DNA from: Bacteroidales bacterium
GTDB taxonomy: Bacteria; Bacteroidota; Bacteroidia; Bacteroidales; UBA932
Reading direction: 5' to 3'
DNA length: 64,000 nucleotides
Assembly (NCBI GenBank): GCA_017618115.1
Contig: JAFZUX010000014.1
Coordinates: 1 to 64,000, forward strand
Each line of letters starts with the position of its first letter. The stretch's first letter is position 1. Position numbers and translations under genes: made by a program. Under the pieces are notes generated by a model. It saw only the letters and a list, made by a program, of their open reading frames with translations. It was not told where the DNA came from and searched no databases. Below are positions 53,997 to 62,583 of this stretch, piece by piece.

Positions 53997-55133
53997 ATGG
54001 AAGTATATATAAACAAAGCGGCCAAGTTCTTCCCTAACAGCCCCGTATCTAACGATGATATGGAGAGTTATCTGGGTATGGTAAACGGCAAGCCCTCCAA
54101 GGCGCGCAGGATTGTGTTGATGCGTAACGGCATTAAGCAGAGATACTATGCTTTGGACAAGAAGGGTAACGTTACCCACACCAACGCCCAGATGGCGGCC
54201 AACGCGGTTAAAGGTCTGTTAGACAAGAATTTCACCATAGATGACATAGACCTTCTCTCCTGCGGAACCTCCTCTCCGGAGCAACTGGTTCCATCCCACG
54301 GAATTATGGTACACGGTCTTCTTGGCGGCAGCCGCAATACGGAAGTTGTCTCCTTCTCCGGCTCCTGCTGCACCGGTGCAGATGCCCTAAAGTACGCCTA
54401 TATGGCCGTTAAAACCGGGGAGGCAAAAAAGGCCGTAGCCTCCGCCTCTGAGAGACTCTCCTCCTGGATGAAAGCCTCTTATTTTCAGAAAGAGTCCGAG
54501 CATCTCTCATCATTGGAGAACCAGCCTATTCTGGCCTTTGAGAAGGAGTTTTTAAGATGGATGCTCTCAGACGGAGCCTTTGCGCTTCTGCTTGAGCCAC
54601 AACCAAATAAGGAGCAACTCTCTCTGAAGATAGATTGGATTGAGATAACCTCCTTTGCCAACACCAAGCCAACCTGCATGTATGCCGGAGCTGACAAGAC
54701 GGAGGATGGAGAACTCAAAGGATGGGCGGAATACCCAGAACAGGAGTGGCTTACAAAATCTCTCTTTGCAGTTAAGCAAGATACCCGCATGCTCTCTGAG
54801 CACATAGTGAAACTGGGAATAGACTTCCTGCTGCAACTTGCAAAGAAACACAACTTTTCTCCCGATGATGTTAACTGGTTCCTGCCTCACCTCTCATCTA
54901 TGTTCTTTAAAGAGAAGATTTTAAGCGAGACCAAAAAGCGCGGATTCTACCTTGATGAAGAGAAATGGTTTGTTAACCTTCCAAATGTAGGCAACATAGC
55001 ATCCGCCTCCGCATACGCAATGATAGAGGAACTGCTCTACTCCGGAAAACTGAAGAAGGGAGAGAAGATTCTTATTATGATACCGGAGAGCGCACGCTTC
55101 TCCTACTGCTATTGCATGCTCACAGTCTGCTGA
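53997..55133 (+). CDS. darB: KAS III-like ketosynthase DarB
   Basis: A 378-residue FabH-type ketosynthase. The catalytic residues are Cys125 (GSCCTGADA), His298 (WFLPHLSS) and Asn333 (LPNVGNIASAS). The N-terminal part is AAKFFPNSPVSNDDMESYLG, characteristic of DarB-type enzymes. The family joins the acyl chains that DarA then cyclises. The 16-nt gap before it is one of the larger ones in this locus. It differs from housekeeping FabH, which is normally about 320-335 residues. Confidence 0.88.
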   Translation: MEVYINKAAKFFPNSPVSNDDMESYLGMVNGKPSKARRIVLMRNGIKQRYYALDKKGNVTHTNAQMAANAVKGLLDKNFTIDDIDLLSCGTSSPEQLVPSHGIMVHGLLGGSRNTEVVSFSGSCCTGADALKYAYMAVKTGEAKKAVASASERLSSWMKASYFQKESEHLSSLENQPILAFEKEFLRWMLSDGAFALLLEPQPNKEQLSLKIDWIEITSFANTKPTCMYAGADKTEDGELKGWAEYPEQEWLTKSLFAVKQDTRMLSEHIVKLGIDFLLQLAKKHNFSPDDVNWFLPHLSSMFFKEKILSETKKRGFYLDEEKWFVNLPNVGNIASASAYAMIEELLYSGKLKKGEKILIMIPESARFSYCYCMLTVC

Positions 55134-55145
55134 TATTAAGGCTCT

Positions 55146-55547
55146 ATGAAGGTTAAGGATGTCCCACAGGATTTAAAGTACTACAAAGATTCACTCGCCA
55201 GAGATGTAAACTATGCTGTGGATGAAAACGGTGAGTACAAGGCTGTTCTGAGCAGCGGATGGGATCCTAAAACCGAGGCGCTTGATATGGCCTGGGATGA
55301 GATAAAAGAACAGTGTAGGGAGATTGCAGAGAGGGTAAAAAAGGGAGAGAGTTCCCCCCTGGAGTATCATCTTGCAAGGAATATTATGAGTGTAAAACTC
55401 ATGGCCAAATATACCGGACTAAGAAGACATACCATCCGCAAACACCTTAAACCCAAGTATTTTAATCAACTGGATGATGCAACCCTGGAGACCTACGCCA
55501 AGGCTTTGAGAATCTCAGTTGAGGAACTTAAAACTCTGCCGGAATAA
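55146..55547 (+). CDS. Small HTH protein of the resorcinol locus
   Basis: A 133-residue cytoplasmic protein. The C-terminal third contains an XRE-like helix-turn-helix: MSVKLMAKYTGLRRHTIRKH, followed by LDDATLETYAKALRISVEEL. The N-terminal part is acidic and charged without a recognised domain. It could regulate the locus or bind another partner. It lies 12 nt after darB and 1 nt before the BtrH-like gene. A regulator placed inside the operon could make feedback control of the long transcript possible. Confidence 0.75.
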   Translation: MKVKDVPQDLKYYKDSLARDVNYAVDENGEYKAVLSSGWDPKTEALDMAWDEIKEQCREIAERVKKGESSPLEYHLARNIMSVKLMAKYTGLRRHTIRKHLKPKYFNQLDDATLETYAKALRISVEELKTLPE

Positions 55548-55548
55548 G

Positions 55549-56577
55549 ATGGAACTGAATTTGGAACATAAACAGGCAGCCCATTGTGAGAACGGAACGG
55601 TATCCGCCCTGCTCAGATACTACGGCATAAACCTCTCTGAACCAATGGTCTTCGGCCTTGCAAGCGGACTCTTCTTCACCCATCTTCCCTTTGTAAAACT
55701 GAGCGGAATGCCGGTAACCTCCTTCCGCACCTTCCCGGGTGTCTTCTTCAGCCGCATTACCAAACTACTGGGAATCAAGAGAAAGACCAAGCGTTTCTTC
55801 AATCAGGAGAAGGCAATGCAGAAGTTGGACGAACTCTTAAGCAGGGGTATCCCCGTAGGCTGCGTAGTTGGAATGTACTACCTGCCTTATGTTCCAGTAG
55901 AGTACCGCTTCCACTTTAACGGCCACAATATCTGCGTAATAGGAAAGGATGAGAAGAGCGGAGATTACACCGTTCTGGATTCCAATATCACACAGAAAGT
56001 AACCATCTCTCCAAAAGACCTTCAGACCGTGAGGTTTGCAAAGGGAGGCACCTACCCGCTTATGGGTCAGATGTATTGGATTGAAGAAGTACCTAAGGAG
56101 CTTCCGGATATGAAAACCCTCATCCTCAAATCTATACGGAAGACCTCCAAGCTTATGGCCTACACTCCCGTTCACATTGTGGGAGCCAAAGGCATCATCT
56201 ACCTCTCCAAAAGAATCCGCAAGTGGGAGAAGAAGATGGGAAGAAGAAGGGCTCTTCTGAACCTTGCACAGATTGTCCGTATGCTTGAGGAGATAGGAAC
56301 CGGTGGCGCAGGCTTCCGTTTCATCTACGGAGCATTCCTCCAGGAGGCCGCGCAAAAGACAGGCATTGAGGAGTTTAACGCCTACTCTCAAAGAATGACT
56401 GAAATTGGAGATATGTGGAGAGACTTTGCCTACAAGATCTCCAGAATGTTCAAAAAGAGAAGCACGGAAGAGAACTACACATTTGACCAGTTGGGAGATA
56501 TGCTGCAGACCATCGGGGAGAAAGAGTTATCTTTCTTTAAAGAACTGCATTCCGTTTCAAAACAATATCTGAGATAA
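55549..56577 (+). CDS. BtrH-like N-terminal domain protein
   Basis: A 342-residue protein with the BtrH N-terminal (papain-like) fold. The catalytic-type Cys is in HKQAAHCENGTVSALLRYYG (about 7-26), and GCVVGMYYLP with FHFNGHNICVIG and YTVLDSN near 100-140 follow. BtrH transfers an acyl group from an ACP, and BtrH-like genes are known beside flexirubin-type loci, so acyl transfer is likely. The C-terminal half (about 195-340) is helical and basic and not recognised. The ATG at 55549 is chosen; earlier codons overlap the HTH gene. It precedes the exporter by 4 nt. Confidence 0.78.
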   Translation: MELNLEHKQAAHCENGTVSALLRYYGINLSEPMVFGLASGLFFTHLPFVKLSGMPVTSFRTFPGVFFSRITKLLGIKRKTKRFFNQEKAMQKLDELLSRGIPVGCVVGMYYLPYVPVEYRFHFNGHNICVIGKDEKSGDYTVLDSNITQKVTISPKDLQTVRFAKGGTYPLMGQMYWIEEVPKELPDMKTLILKSIRKTSKLMAYTPVHIVGAKGIIYLSKRIRKWEKKMGRRRALLNLAQIVRMLEEIGTGGAGFRFIYGAFLQEAAQKTGIEEFNAYSQRMTEIGDMWRDFAYKISRMFKKRSTEENYTFDQLGDMLQTIGEKELSFFKELHSVSKQYLR

Positions 56578-56581
56578 GAAG

Positions 56582-59500
56582 ATGGTGCAATTCTTCTTGA
56601 ATATCTACGATTACCTTAAGAGAAAACGGAGCCTCTGCTTCGGTCTTCTGGCCGGCATAACCATTCTGCTCATTGTTATGACCGCCGCTCTGAAATACAA
56701 TGAGAACATCTACGATTTCCTCCCCATAAGCGGCAAACAGCAGAGGGCAATGGCTCTCTACCAGGACATTACAGGAGGACAGCGAGTAATAGCCCTCTTC
56801 TCAGAAGGGGATGAAGAACGTATCACTCAGGCCGTAGACACCTTTGCAAACATCATCACATCATCCAAGACAAAGCACATTAGTGAGGTGATGTCTCAGA
56901 TAGATTTTGAAGAACTCTCCGGCATAACGGATTTCATTTACGGCAACATTCCTCTGATGCTCTCAGACTCAGACTACACCCACATTGAGCGGATTATCTC
57001 AGACCCCAAGGGCGTGGAAGAGCAACTCTCTCAGGATGTTACAATGATGATGCTCCCATCCACCGGCTTCATCTCCTCCAACATAAGCAAAGACCCGCTC
57101 AACCTTTTCTCATCCGTTATGGGTCGCCTGCAACAGGCGCTCTCTTCAATGCCGGTTGAGTACGATAACGGATACATCTACACTCCCGGAAGAAAGTATG
57201 CCGCGGTGATGATGACCTCCCCTTACGGAGCAATGGAGTCTGCCAACAACAACCTGCTGGTCAGCTACATAGACAGCGTAGCACAGGAGACTTCAAAAGT
57301 ATTTCCGGATGTTAAAATCTCCTTCACCGGAGCCCCCGTCATTGCGGTAGGCAACGCCGTCAGAATAAAAAAAGACAGTCAGTGGGCAGTCTCAATAGCG
57401 GTAACGCTAATCATATTTCTGCTAATCTACTCCTTCCGCAAAACAAAGAACCTGATCTTTATAGGAGTAACCATCCTCTTTGGCTGGCTCTTTGCAATGG
57501 GCTTTATATCAGTAATTCGCAGTGACGTCTCCCTTATAGTTTTAGGCGTTGGTTCCGTGATAATTGGAATAGCCGTCAACTATCCGCTCCACTTTGTTGC
57601 CCACACTGAGAGTGCCCTTTCAATGAGGCAACTTTTAAAGGAGATGGTTCCTCCGCTTCTGATTGGCAACATTACAACCGTAGGTGCCTTTGCCGCACTT
57701 ATGCCGCTCAACTCACCTGCACTCAGAGACCTCGGATTCTTTGCCGCCTTTATGCTGATTGGAACCATTCTCTTTGTGCTCATCTTCTTACCCCACCTTG
57801 TAAAGACCAGACAGTCAGAGCAAACCGAGCGTCTCTCCTTTGGCAGACTCTCCACCGCCTCTCCTGAAAAACACCCGTGGCTTCTTTGGATTACTCTTAT
57901 TCTCACGATAGTTTTTGGTTATTTCAGCACCGGTGTCTCCTTTGATACCAACATCCAGGACATAAACTATATCTCCAAAGAGCAGAAGCAACTCCTTGCA
58001 GACCTCAACGTATCTGCCGGCATATTAGATACTTCCAACCTTTACCTTGTGGCGGAGGGAGAGAGTTGGGACAAGGCTCTCTCTCAAAGAGCAACCATAA
58101 CTCCGCTGCTTAACAGACTCAAAGAGGAGGGAAAGATAAAGGGTTACTCCAACGTAAACTCTCTTATAGGATCCAAGGCGGAGCAGGAGATGAGAGTTAA
58201 AAAGTGGGAAGAGTTCTGGAAAGAAAACAAGGAGAAAACCTTACGGCAACTGAAAGAGAATGCCCCTAAATACGGCTTTAACAGTGAGGCCTTTAGAGAG
58301 TTTGAAGAGATATTGAACAAGGAGTACACCACCCTCAATTTTGAAGATTTTTCATCACTGCGTTCTCTGCTTCTTACAAGCTCTTTTGCAGAGGTTGAAA
58401 GACGCTGCTGCGTGGTAGATAAGATTGAGGCGGAGGGCAAAGATTTCTCATATCTGGAGGAGGTAATAAATGACAATCTTAAGGATAACGGTTACGCCTT
58501 TGACTTTGTCGGAATGAACAGTGCAATGGCCAACTCACTTTCCAATGATTTCAACTACATAGGATTTGCCTGCGGATTGATTGTCTTCCTGTTCCTCTGG
58601 CTCTCATTCGGAAGGCTGGAACTCAGCCTGTTGGCCTTCCTTCCAATGGCTATGGGCTGGATTTGGATTCTGGGAATTATGTCCCTTCTGGGAATGAGTT
58701 TCAACATAGTGAACGTCATTCTTGCAACCTTCATATTCGGACAGGGAGATGACTACACTATCTTCATAACTGAAGGATTGATAGATGAATACGCCTACCG
58801 TAAAAAAGTACTGGCCTCATTTAAGAACAGCATCATTATCTCCGCCCTAATAATGTTCATTGGAATGGGCTCTCTGATTATTGCCAAACACCCTGCCGTT
58901 CACTCACTTGCAGAGGTCACCATAATAGGAATGTTCTCCGTTGTCTTTATGGCCTGGATTGTTCCTCCTGCAATTTTCAAATGGCTTGTAAGAACAAAAG
59001 AGGGCGTAAGACAGAACCCTATAACCATAGAGCAGATACTGCGCACCCTCTTCTTCTACATCACCTATCCTGTTCAACGTCTCTTTAACACTGCCTACAT
59101 CCCCGGCGTTAAATTCCAGATTGACAGCACATCCGCAGACGCAAACAAAACCGCCGAGGACTCCGAGCAATTCAACAACACAACAAACAAGCAGAGATTG
59201 CTTAAGAAGTTTTTCTTAAGATCTATAAATCAATCTTTAAATTCTACCCTTTATGGATTGGAGAACATCCATCCAAATAAGTACTTTCTAATTGCCCGCG
59301 GAACCGTAGTCCTCAGCCAACAGCCAAAGAGGGAAATACTCAATACTCACTTCTTCCATCACTATCTGATTTACAAGTACATATACAAGGGCATCAGCCT
59401 TGAGCACGAGACAAAGAAATTGCTCAGAAAACATAATGATTTCAGCAGTTGGATAGATGGAGAGAAACCGTATCAAACTATCTCCATTATTGGAGAAAAG

Positions 59501-59695
59501 CACGGTCAGTTCTCACTGATGTTTGCCCTTGTTCATCCGGATATTGAGGTACACGCATTCTGCTACAACGCAGAGGATGCAGCCCTTATAGAGACCCTCT
59601 CAGAGAACATCAAAGTTCATCTTGTAGAGAATGAAAAAACTGCTGTTGAGAATGCAAACGCCCTCAACAGCAGTCTTATCAATCTTAATCTTTAA
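56582..59695 (+). CDS. MMPL/RND-type lipid exporter with eroded C-terminal acyltransferase-methyltransferase tail
   Basis: A 1037-residue protein. Residues 1-800 are an MMPL/RND transporter with two six-helix halves; characteristic stretches are VIIGIAVNYPLHF and ATFIFGQGDDYTIFITEG. In Bacteroidetes, exporters of this type can be trifunctional, with a lysophospholipid acyltransferase and a SAM methyltransferase after the MMPL part. Here the tail is only about 235 residues. HPNKYFLIARGTVVL (about 895-910) and YKYIYKGISLEHE (about 931-943) resemble the end of the acyltransferase and the entry to the methyltransferase, but no acyltransferase HxxxxD motif is seen. The SAM loop is degenerate (IIGEKHGQFS, 969-978). 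The final codons overlap the nupC terminator. Confidence 0.85.
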   Translation: MVQFFLNIYDYLKRKRSLCFGLLAGITILLIVMTAALKYNENIYDFLPISGKQQRAMALYQDITGGQRVIALFSEGDEERITQAVDTFANIITSSKTKHISEVMSQIDFEELSGITDFIYGNIPLMLSDSDYTHIERIISDPKGVEEQLSQDVTMMMLPSTGFISSNISKDPLNLFSSVMGRLQQALSSMPVEYDNGYIYTPGRKYAAVMMTSPYGAMESANNNLLVSYIDSVAQETSKVFPDVKISFTGAPVIAVGNAVRIKKDSQWAVSIAVTLIIFLLIYSFRKTKNLIFIGVTILFGWLFAMGFISVIRSDVSLIVLGVGSVIIGIAVNYPLHFVAHTESALSMRQLLKEMVPPLLIGNITTVGAFAALMPLNSPALRDLGFFAAFMLIGTILFVLIFLPHLVKTRQSEQTERLSFGRLSTASPEKHPWLLWITLILTIVFGYFSTGVSFDTNIQDINYISKEQKQLLADLNVSAGILDTSNLYLVAEGESWDKALSQRATITPLLNRLKEEGKIKGYSNVNSLIGSKAEQEMRVKKWEEFWKENKEKTLRQLKENAPKYGFNSEAFREFEEILNKEYTTLNFEDFSSLRSLLLTSSFAEVERRCCVVDKIEAEGKDFSYLEEVINDNLKDNGYAFDFVGMNSAMANSLSNDFNYIGFACGLIVFLFLWLSFGRLELSLLAFLPMAMGWIWILGIMSLLGMSFNIVNVILATFIFGQGDDYTIFITEGLIDEYAYRKKVLASFKNSIIISALIMFIGMGSLIIAKHPAVHSLAEVTIIGMFSVVFMAWIVPPAIFKWLVRTKEGVRQNPITIEQILRTLFFYITYPVQRLFNTAYIPGVKFQIDSTSADANKTAEDSEQFNNTTNKQRLLKKFFLRSINQSLNSTLYGLENIHPNKYFLIARGTVVLSQQPKREILNTHFFHHYLIYKYIYKGISLEHETKKLLRKHNDFSSWIDGEKPYQTISIIGEKHGQFSLMFALVHPDIEVHAFCYNAEDAALIETLSENIKVHLVENEKTAVENANALNSSLINLNL
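59634..59673 (-). terminator. Intrinsic terminator of nupC, inside the exporter reading frame
   Basis: Perfect 11-bp arms CTGCTGTTGAG (59640-59650) and CTCAACAGCAG (59663-59673) with a 12-base loop. On the minus strand the stem is followed by six T (59639-59634), the layout of an intrinsic terminator 19 bases after the nupC stop. It lies within the coding 3' end of the plus-strand exporter gene. Confidence 0.8.
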
Positions 59696-61353
59696 GCCAG
59701 GAACATACCCACCATTGCAGCAGATACGAGTGCTACAAGTGCAGCGCCCAGAAGTGCACGCAAACCGTATTCTCCAAGGATGGATTGTTTGTTCGGTGCC
59801 ATTCCTCCAACGCCTCCGATTATGATACCTATGGATGCAAAGTTTGCAAATCCACAGAGTACGTATGTTGCCATAACTATAGACTTAGGAGAAGAGAATA
59901 CTGAGTTCTGCAACATCTCTGTCAGTGAGCCGTAGCCTATGAACTCGGTAAGGATGAGTTTCTCTCCCAACAGTCTGGCTACAAATGGAATATCTCCGCC
60001 AGGAACGCCTATCAGCCAGATAAGAGGTGAGAAGACGTATGAGAGTATACACTCCAGAGAGAGGTCTGTATATCTTCCGCCTGAGACATCTGCAATCCAA
60101 CGGTCCATTGCCGGGAAACTGATGATGTTGAGAATGTAATTTACTCCGGCAATCAAAGCGTAGAATACAAGCAGCATTGCGGCAACGTTTGCAGCAAGTT
60201 TCAATCCCTGAGTAGTTCCTATTGAGATGGCATCCAGCACGTTGTCTCCAAGTTTCTCTTTAGAAACCTCAACTGTGGTATCTATCTCCTCTGTCTGCGG
60301 TTTGAGAATCTTTGCCATTGCAATTGCACCGGGAGCCGCCATTACGGAGGCACTCAAAAGGTGCTTGGCAAACTCAACCGTCATTACCGGATCTCCGCAC
60401 CCCAACATTCCAATATATGCCGCCAGCACGCCTCCGCTCATTGTGGCCATTCCGGATACCATAATGAGCATCAACTCACTGCGGGTCATCTTAGGTATAT
60501 ACTCCTTAACCATCAGAGGTGCCTCTGTCTGGCCCAGGAAAACGTTACCTGCGCAGGAGAGAGACTCCGCACCGGAGATTCTCATAAGCTTGGTCATGAT
60601 CCAACCCATGAACCATACAATCTTCTGAAGGATACCCAGATAGAAGAACAATGATGTAAGAGCGGAGAAGAAGACAATGGTTGGAAGAATCTGGAACACA
60701 AAGATGTACCCAATGCTGGTTGTGTCCATCAGAGGTCCGAACAAGAAGTCCGCACCTGCCTTTGTCCATCCCAAAACGGCCACAAAGCACTTTCCGAATA
60801 CCTCAAAGAACTTCTGTACCGCAGGGAACATCAAAACGGAGAAGGCAATTATAAACTGCAGAAGCAGAGCGGTTCCAACCGTTCTCCAGTTAATCTTTTT
60901 ACGGTCTGAGGAGAAGAGCCATGCAATGAAGACTATTGCCAAAATTCCCAAAAGACCTCTTGCAATAGAACTGAACTTAAAGGAGAGTTTCTTCTCTTCC
61001 AGAATTCTGCTGAACATCTCCTTTCTCTTTGCCAAAGCCTCCTCTTTACTCAGCTCTTCCTGAGTTGTTTCCGGAGCCTCTTCCAGAACAGGATTCTGAG
61101 CCTCGCCCTCTACCTCCTGTGCAACAGCATCCTTTACTGCATCTTTTACAGCAGCATCCACAGCCTCAACAGCCTGGCCGGCAGCAGTTGCAGCCTGCTC
61201 AACTGTCTCTGTCTGAGGAGCATCTTTCTTAAAGACCTTGCCGTTTGCAATACCGCAGATGAATCCAATAACAATGATAACAAGCGCAACCTTCATAAAC
61301 TTAGGTCCCAGGAACCCAAGCACAGGCGCACTCTTTTTAGATTTGTTTTTCAT
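59692..61353 (-). CDS. Concentrative nucleoside transporter
   Basis: A 553-residue NupC/CNT family nucleoside symporter. The core has GQTEAPLMVKEYIPKMTRSE (about 275-295), GGVLAAYIGMLGCGDPVMTV, and PGGDIPFVARLLGEKLILTEF near the end. The N-terminal region is odd: after a first membrane helix (about 23-40), residues 45-115 are an Ala/Glu/Val-rich disordered stretch (ETVEQAATAAGQAVEAVDAA) that ordinary CNT proteins lack. The ATG at 61353 is chosen; upstream codons are not ATG. It converges with the exporter gene, overlapping it by 4 bases. Confidence 0.9.
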   Translation of the reverse strand: MKNKSKKSAPVLGFLGPKFMKVALVIIVIGFICGIANGKVFKKDAPQTETVEQAATAAGQAVEAVDAAVKDAVKDAVAQEVEGEAQNPVLEEAPETTQEELSKEEALAKRKEMFSRILEEKKLSFKFSSIARGLLGILAIVFIAWLFSSDRKKINWRTVGTALLLQFIIAFSVLMFPAVQKFFEVFGKCFVAVLGWTKAGADFLFGPLMDTTSIGYIFVFQILPTIVFFSALTSLFFYLGILQKIVWFMGWIMTKLMRISGAESLSCAGNVFLGQTEAPLMVKEYIPKMTRSELMLIMVSGMATMSGGVLAAYIGMLGCGDPVMTVEFAKHLLSASVMAAPGAIAMAKILKPQTEEIDTTVEVSKEKLGDNVLDAISIGTTQGLKLAANVAAMLLVFYALIAGVNYILNIISFPAMDRWIADVSGGRYTDLSLECILSYVFSPLIWLIGVPGGDIPFVARLLGEKLILTEFIGYGSLTEMLQNSVFSSPKSIVMATYVLCGFANFASIGIIIGGVGGMAPNKQSILGEYGLRALLGAALVALVSAAMVGMFLA

Positions 61354-61391
61354 ATAGGTTTGTTTTATTTTCAAATTCCCCCGATTAGGTA

Positions 61392-61399
61392 CAAATATA
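61392..61399 (-). promoter_or_regulatory. Predicted -7 box of the nucleoside transporter gene
   Basis: Minus-strand TATATTTG, an exact consensus match, 38 bases upstream of the ATG at 61353. It lies only 10 bases from the tgt -7 box on the other strand. Confidence 0.55.
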
Positions 61400-61409
61400 C
61401 TATTTTTTG

Positions 61410-61417
61410 TACTTTTG
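61410..61417 (+). promoter_or_regulatory. tgt: Predicted -7 box of tgt
   Basis: TACTTTTG matches TAnnTTTG and ends 6 bases before the tgt ATG at 61424. If this is the real promoter, the mRNA is leaderless or nearly so. Confidence 0.5.
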
Positions 61418-61423
61418 TCCGTT

Positions 61424-62560
61424 ATGCTGTTTGAAGATATTCATACTAATCCCGATAGTTATGCGCGTGCGGCCGTTTTACACACCGGCCACGGAGACAT
61501 ACCCACCCCTATCTTTATGCCGGTAGGCACGGTGGGGAGCGTAAAGGGCGTTTACCATCGCGATTTAAAAGAAGATATAGGGGCCAAGATAATCTTGGGC
61601 AACACCTACCACCTGCTGCTAAGACCCGGTACGGAGCTGATTAACAAGGCGGGAGGACTGCATAAGTTTGTGGGTTGGGACCGCCCTATTCTTACGGACA
61701 GCGGCGGATTCCAGGTATTTTCACTGGCCGCCCGCCGCAAGATTACAGAGGAAGGCTGCACATTCCGCTCACACATAGACGGTTCCAAACATATATTCAC
61801 TCCGGAGAACAACGTGGATATTCAGAGAATGATTGGGGCGGACATAATGATGGCGCTGGATGAGTGCACCCCAGGAACGGCAGACTTTAGTTATGCAAAG
61901 AAGTCTATGGAACTTACCCACAGGTGGTTAAAACGCTGCATCAAACACTTTAAGGAGACCGAGCCGCTTTACGGATACCGCCAGCTCTTCTTCCCAATAG
62001 TGCAGGGATGCGTCTATCCGGAACTCAGAAGAGAGGCCGCCAGAGTAGTTGCTGAGGCGGATATGGACGGCTGCGCCATTGGAGGACTTTCCGTAGGAGA
62101 GCCAACGGAGAAGATGTATGAGATGCTGGATGTGCTTAAGACAGAGCTTCCTAAAGACAAGCCACGCTACCTTATGGGCGTGGGAACCCCTGCCAACATA
62201 CTTGAGGGCATAGACCGCGGAATAGATATGTTTGACTGCGTGATGCCAACCCGTAACGGCCGTAACGGTCAGATTTTCACCTGGGAAGGCACCATCAACA
62301 TAAAGAACAAGTGCTGGGAGGACGACTTCTCCCCAATAGATTCTAACGGCACCTCCTTTGTAGATACCGCCTACAGCAAGGCCTACCTGAGGCACATGTT
62401 CATTGCAGGAGAGATGTTGGGAGCCCAGATTGCCAGCAGCCACAACCTGGCCTTCTATTTGGATTTGGTAACAAAGGCTAGGGAGCATATTTTGCAGGGA
62501 GATTTCAAGAGTTGGAAAGAGAGCGTTGTTGGTAAACTATCTCAGAGAATAACAAGATAA
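61424..62560 (+). CDS. tgt: tRNA-guanine transglycosylase
   Basis: A 378-residue enzyme exchanging guanine-34 for preQ1 in tRNA, the queuosine pathway. The catalytic and substrate-binding parts are visible: LTDSGGFQVFSLAARRKI (about 87-104) with the Asp general acid, GGLSVGEP (about 225-232) and the nucleophilic Asp in GIDMFDCVMPTRNGRNGQ (about 264-281). The zinc ligands of the C-terminal domain seem reduced: HMFIAGEMLGAQIASSHNL is conserved. ATG 61424 is used. It is followed 23 nt later by the LptF/G permease gene. Confidence 0.96.
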   Translation: MLFEDIHTNPDSYARAAVLHTGHGDIPTPIFMPVGTVGSVKGVYHRDLKEDIGAKIILGNTYHLLLRPGTELINKAGGLHKFVGWDRPILTDSGGFQVFSLAARRKITEEGCTFRSHIDGSKHIFTPENNVDIQRMIGADIMMALDECTPGTADFSYAKKSMELTHRWLKRCIKHFKETEPLYGYRQLFFPIVQGCVYPELRREAARVVAEADMDGCAIGGLSVGEPTEKMYEMLDVLKTELPKDKPRYLMGVGTPANILEGIDRGIDMFDCVMPTRNGRNGQIFTWEGTINIKNKCWEDDFSPIDSNGTSFVDTAYSKAYLRHMFIAGEMLGAQIASSHNLAFYLDLVTKAREHILQGDFKSWKESVVGKLSQRITR

Positions 62561-62583
62561 AAGGCAGAGAAAGAGCAAAGAGA

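Noticed and set aside
59640..59673. Hairpin considered as a regulatory element of the exporter mRNA
   Set aside because: The T-run lies on the minus-strand side and its distance from the nupC stop fits a terminator for nupC better.
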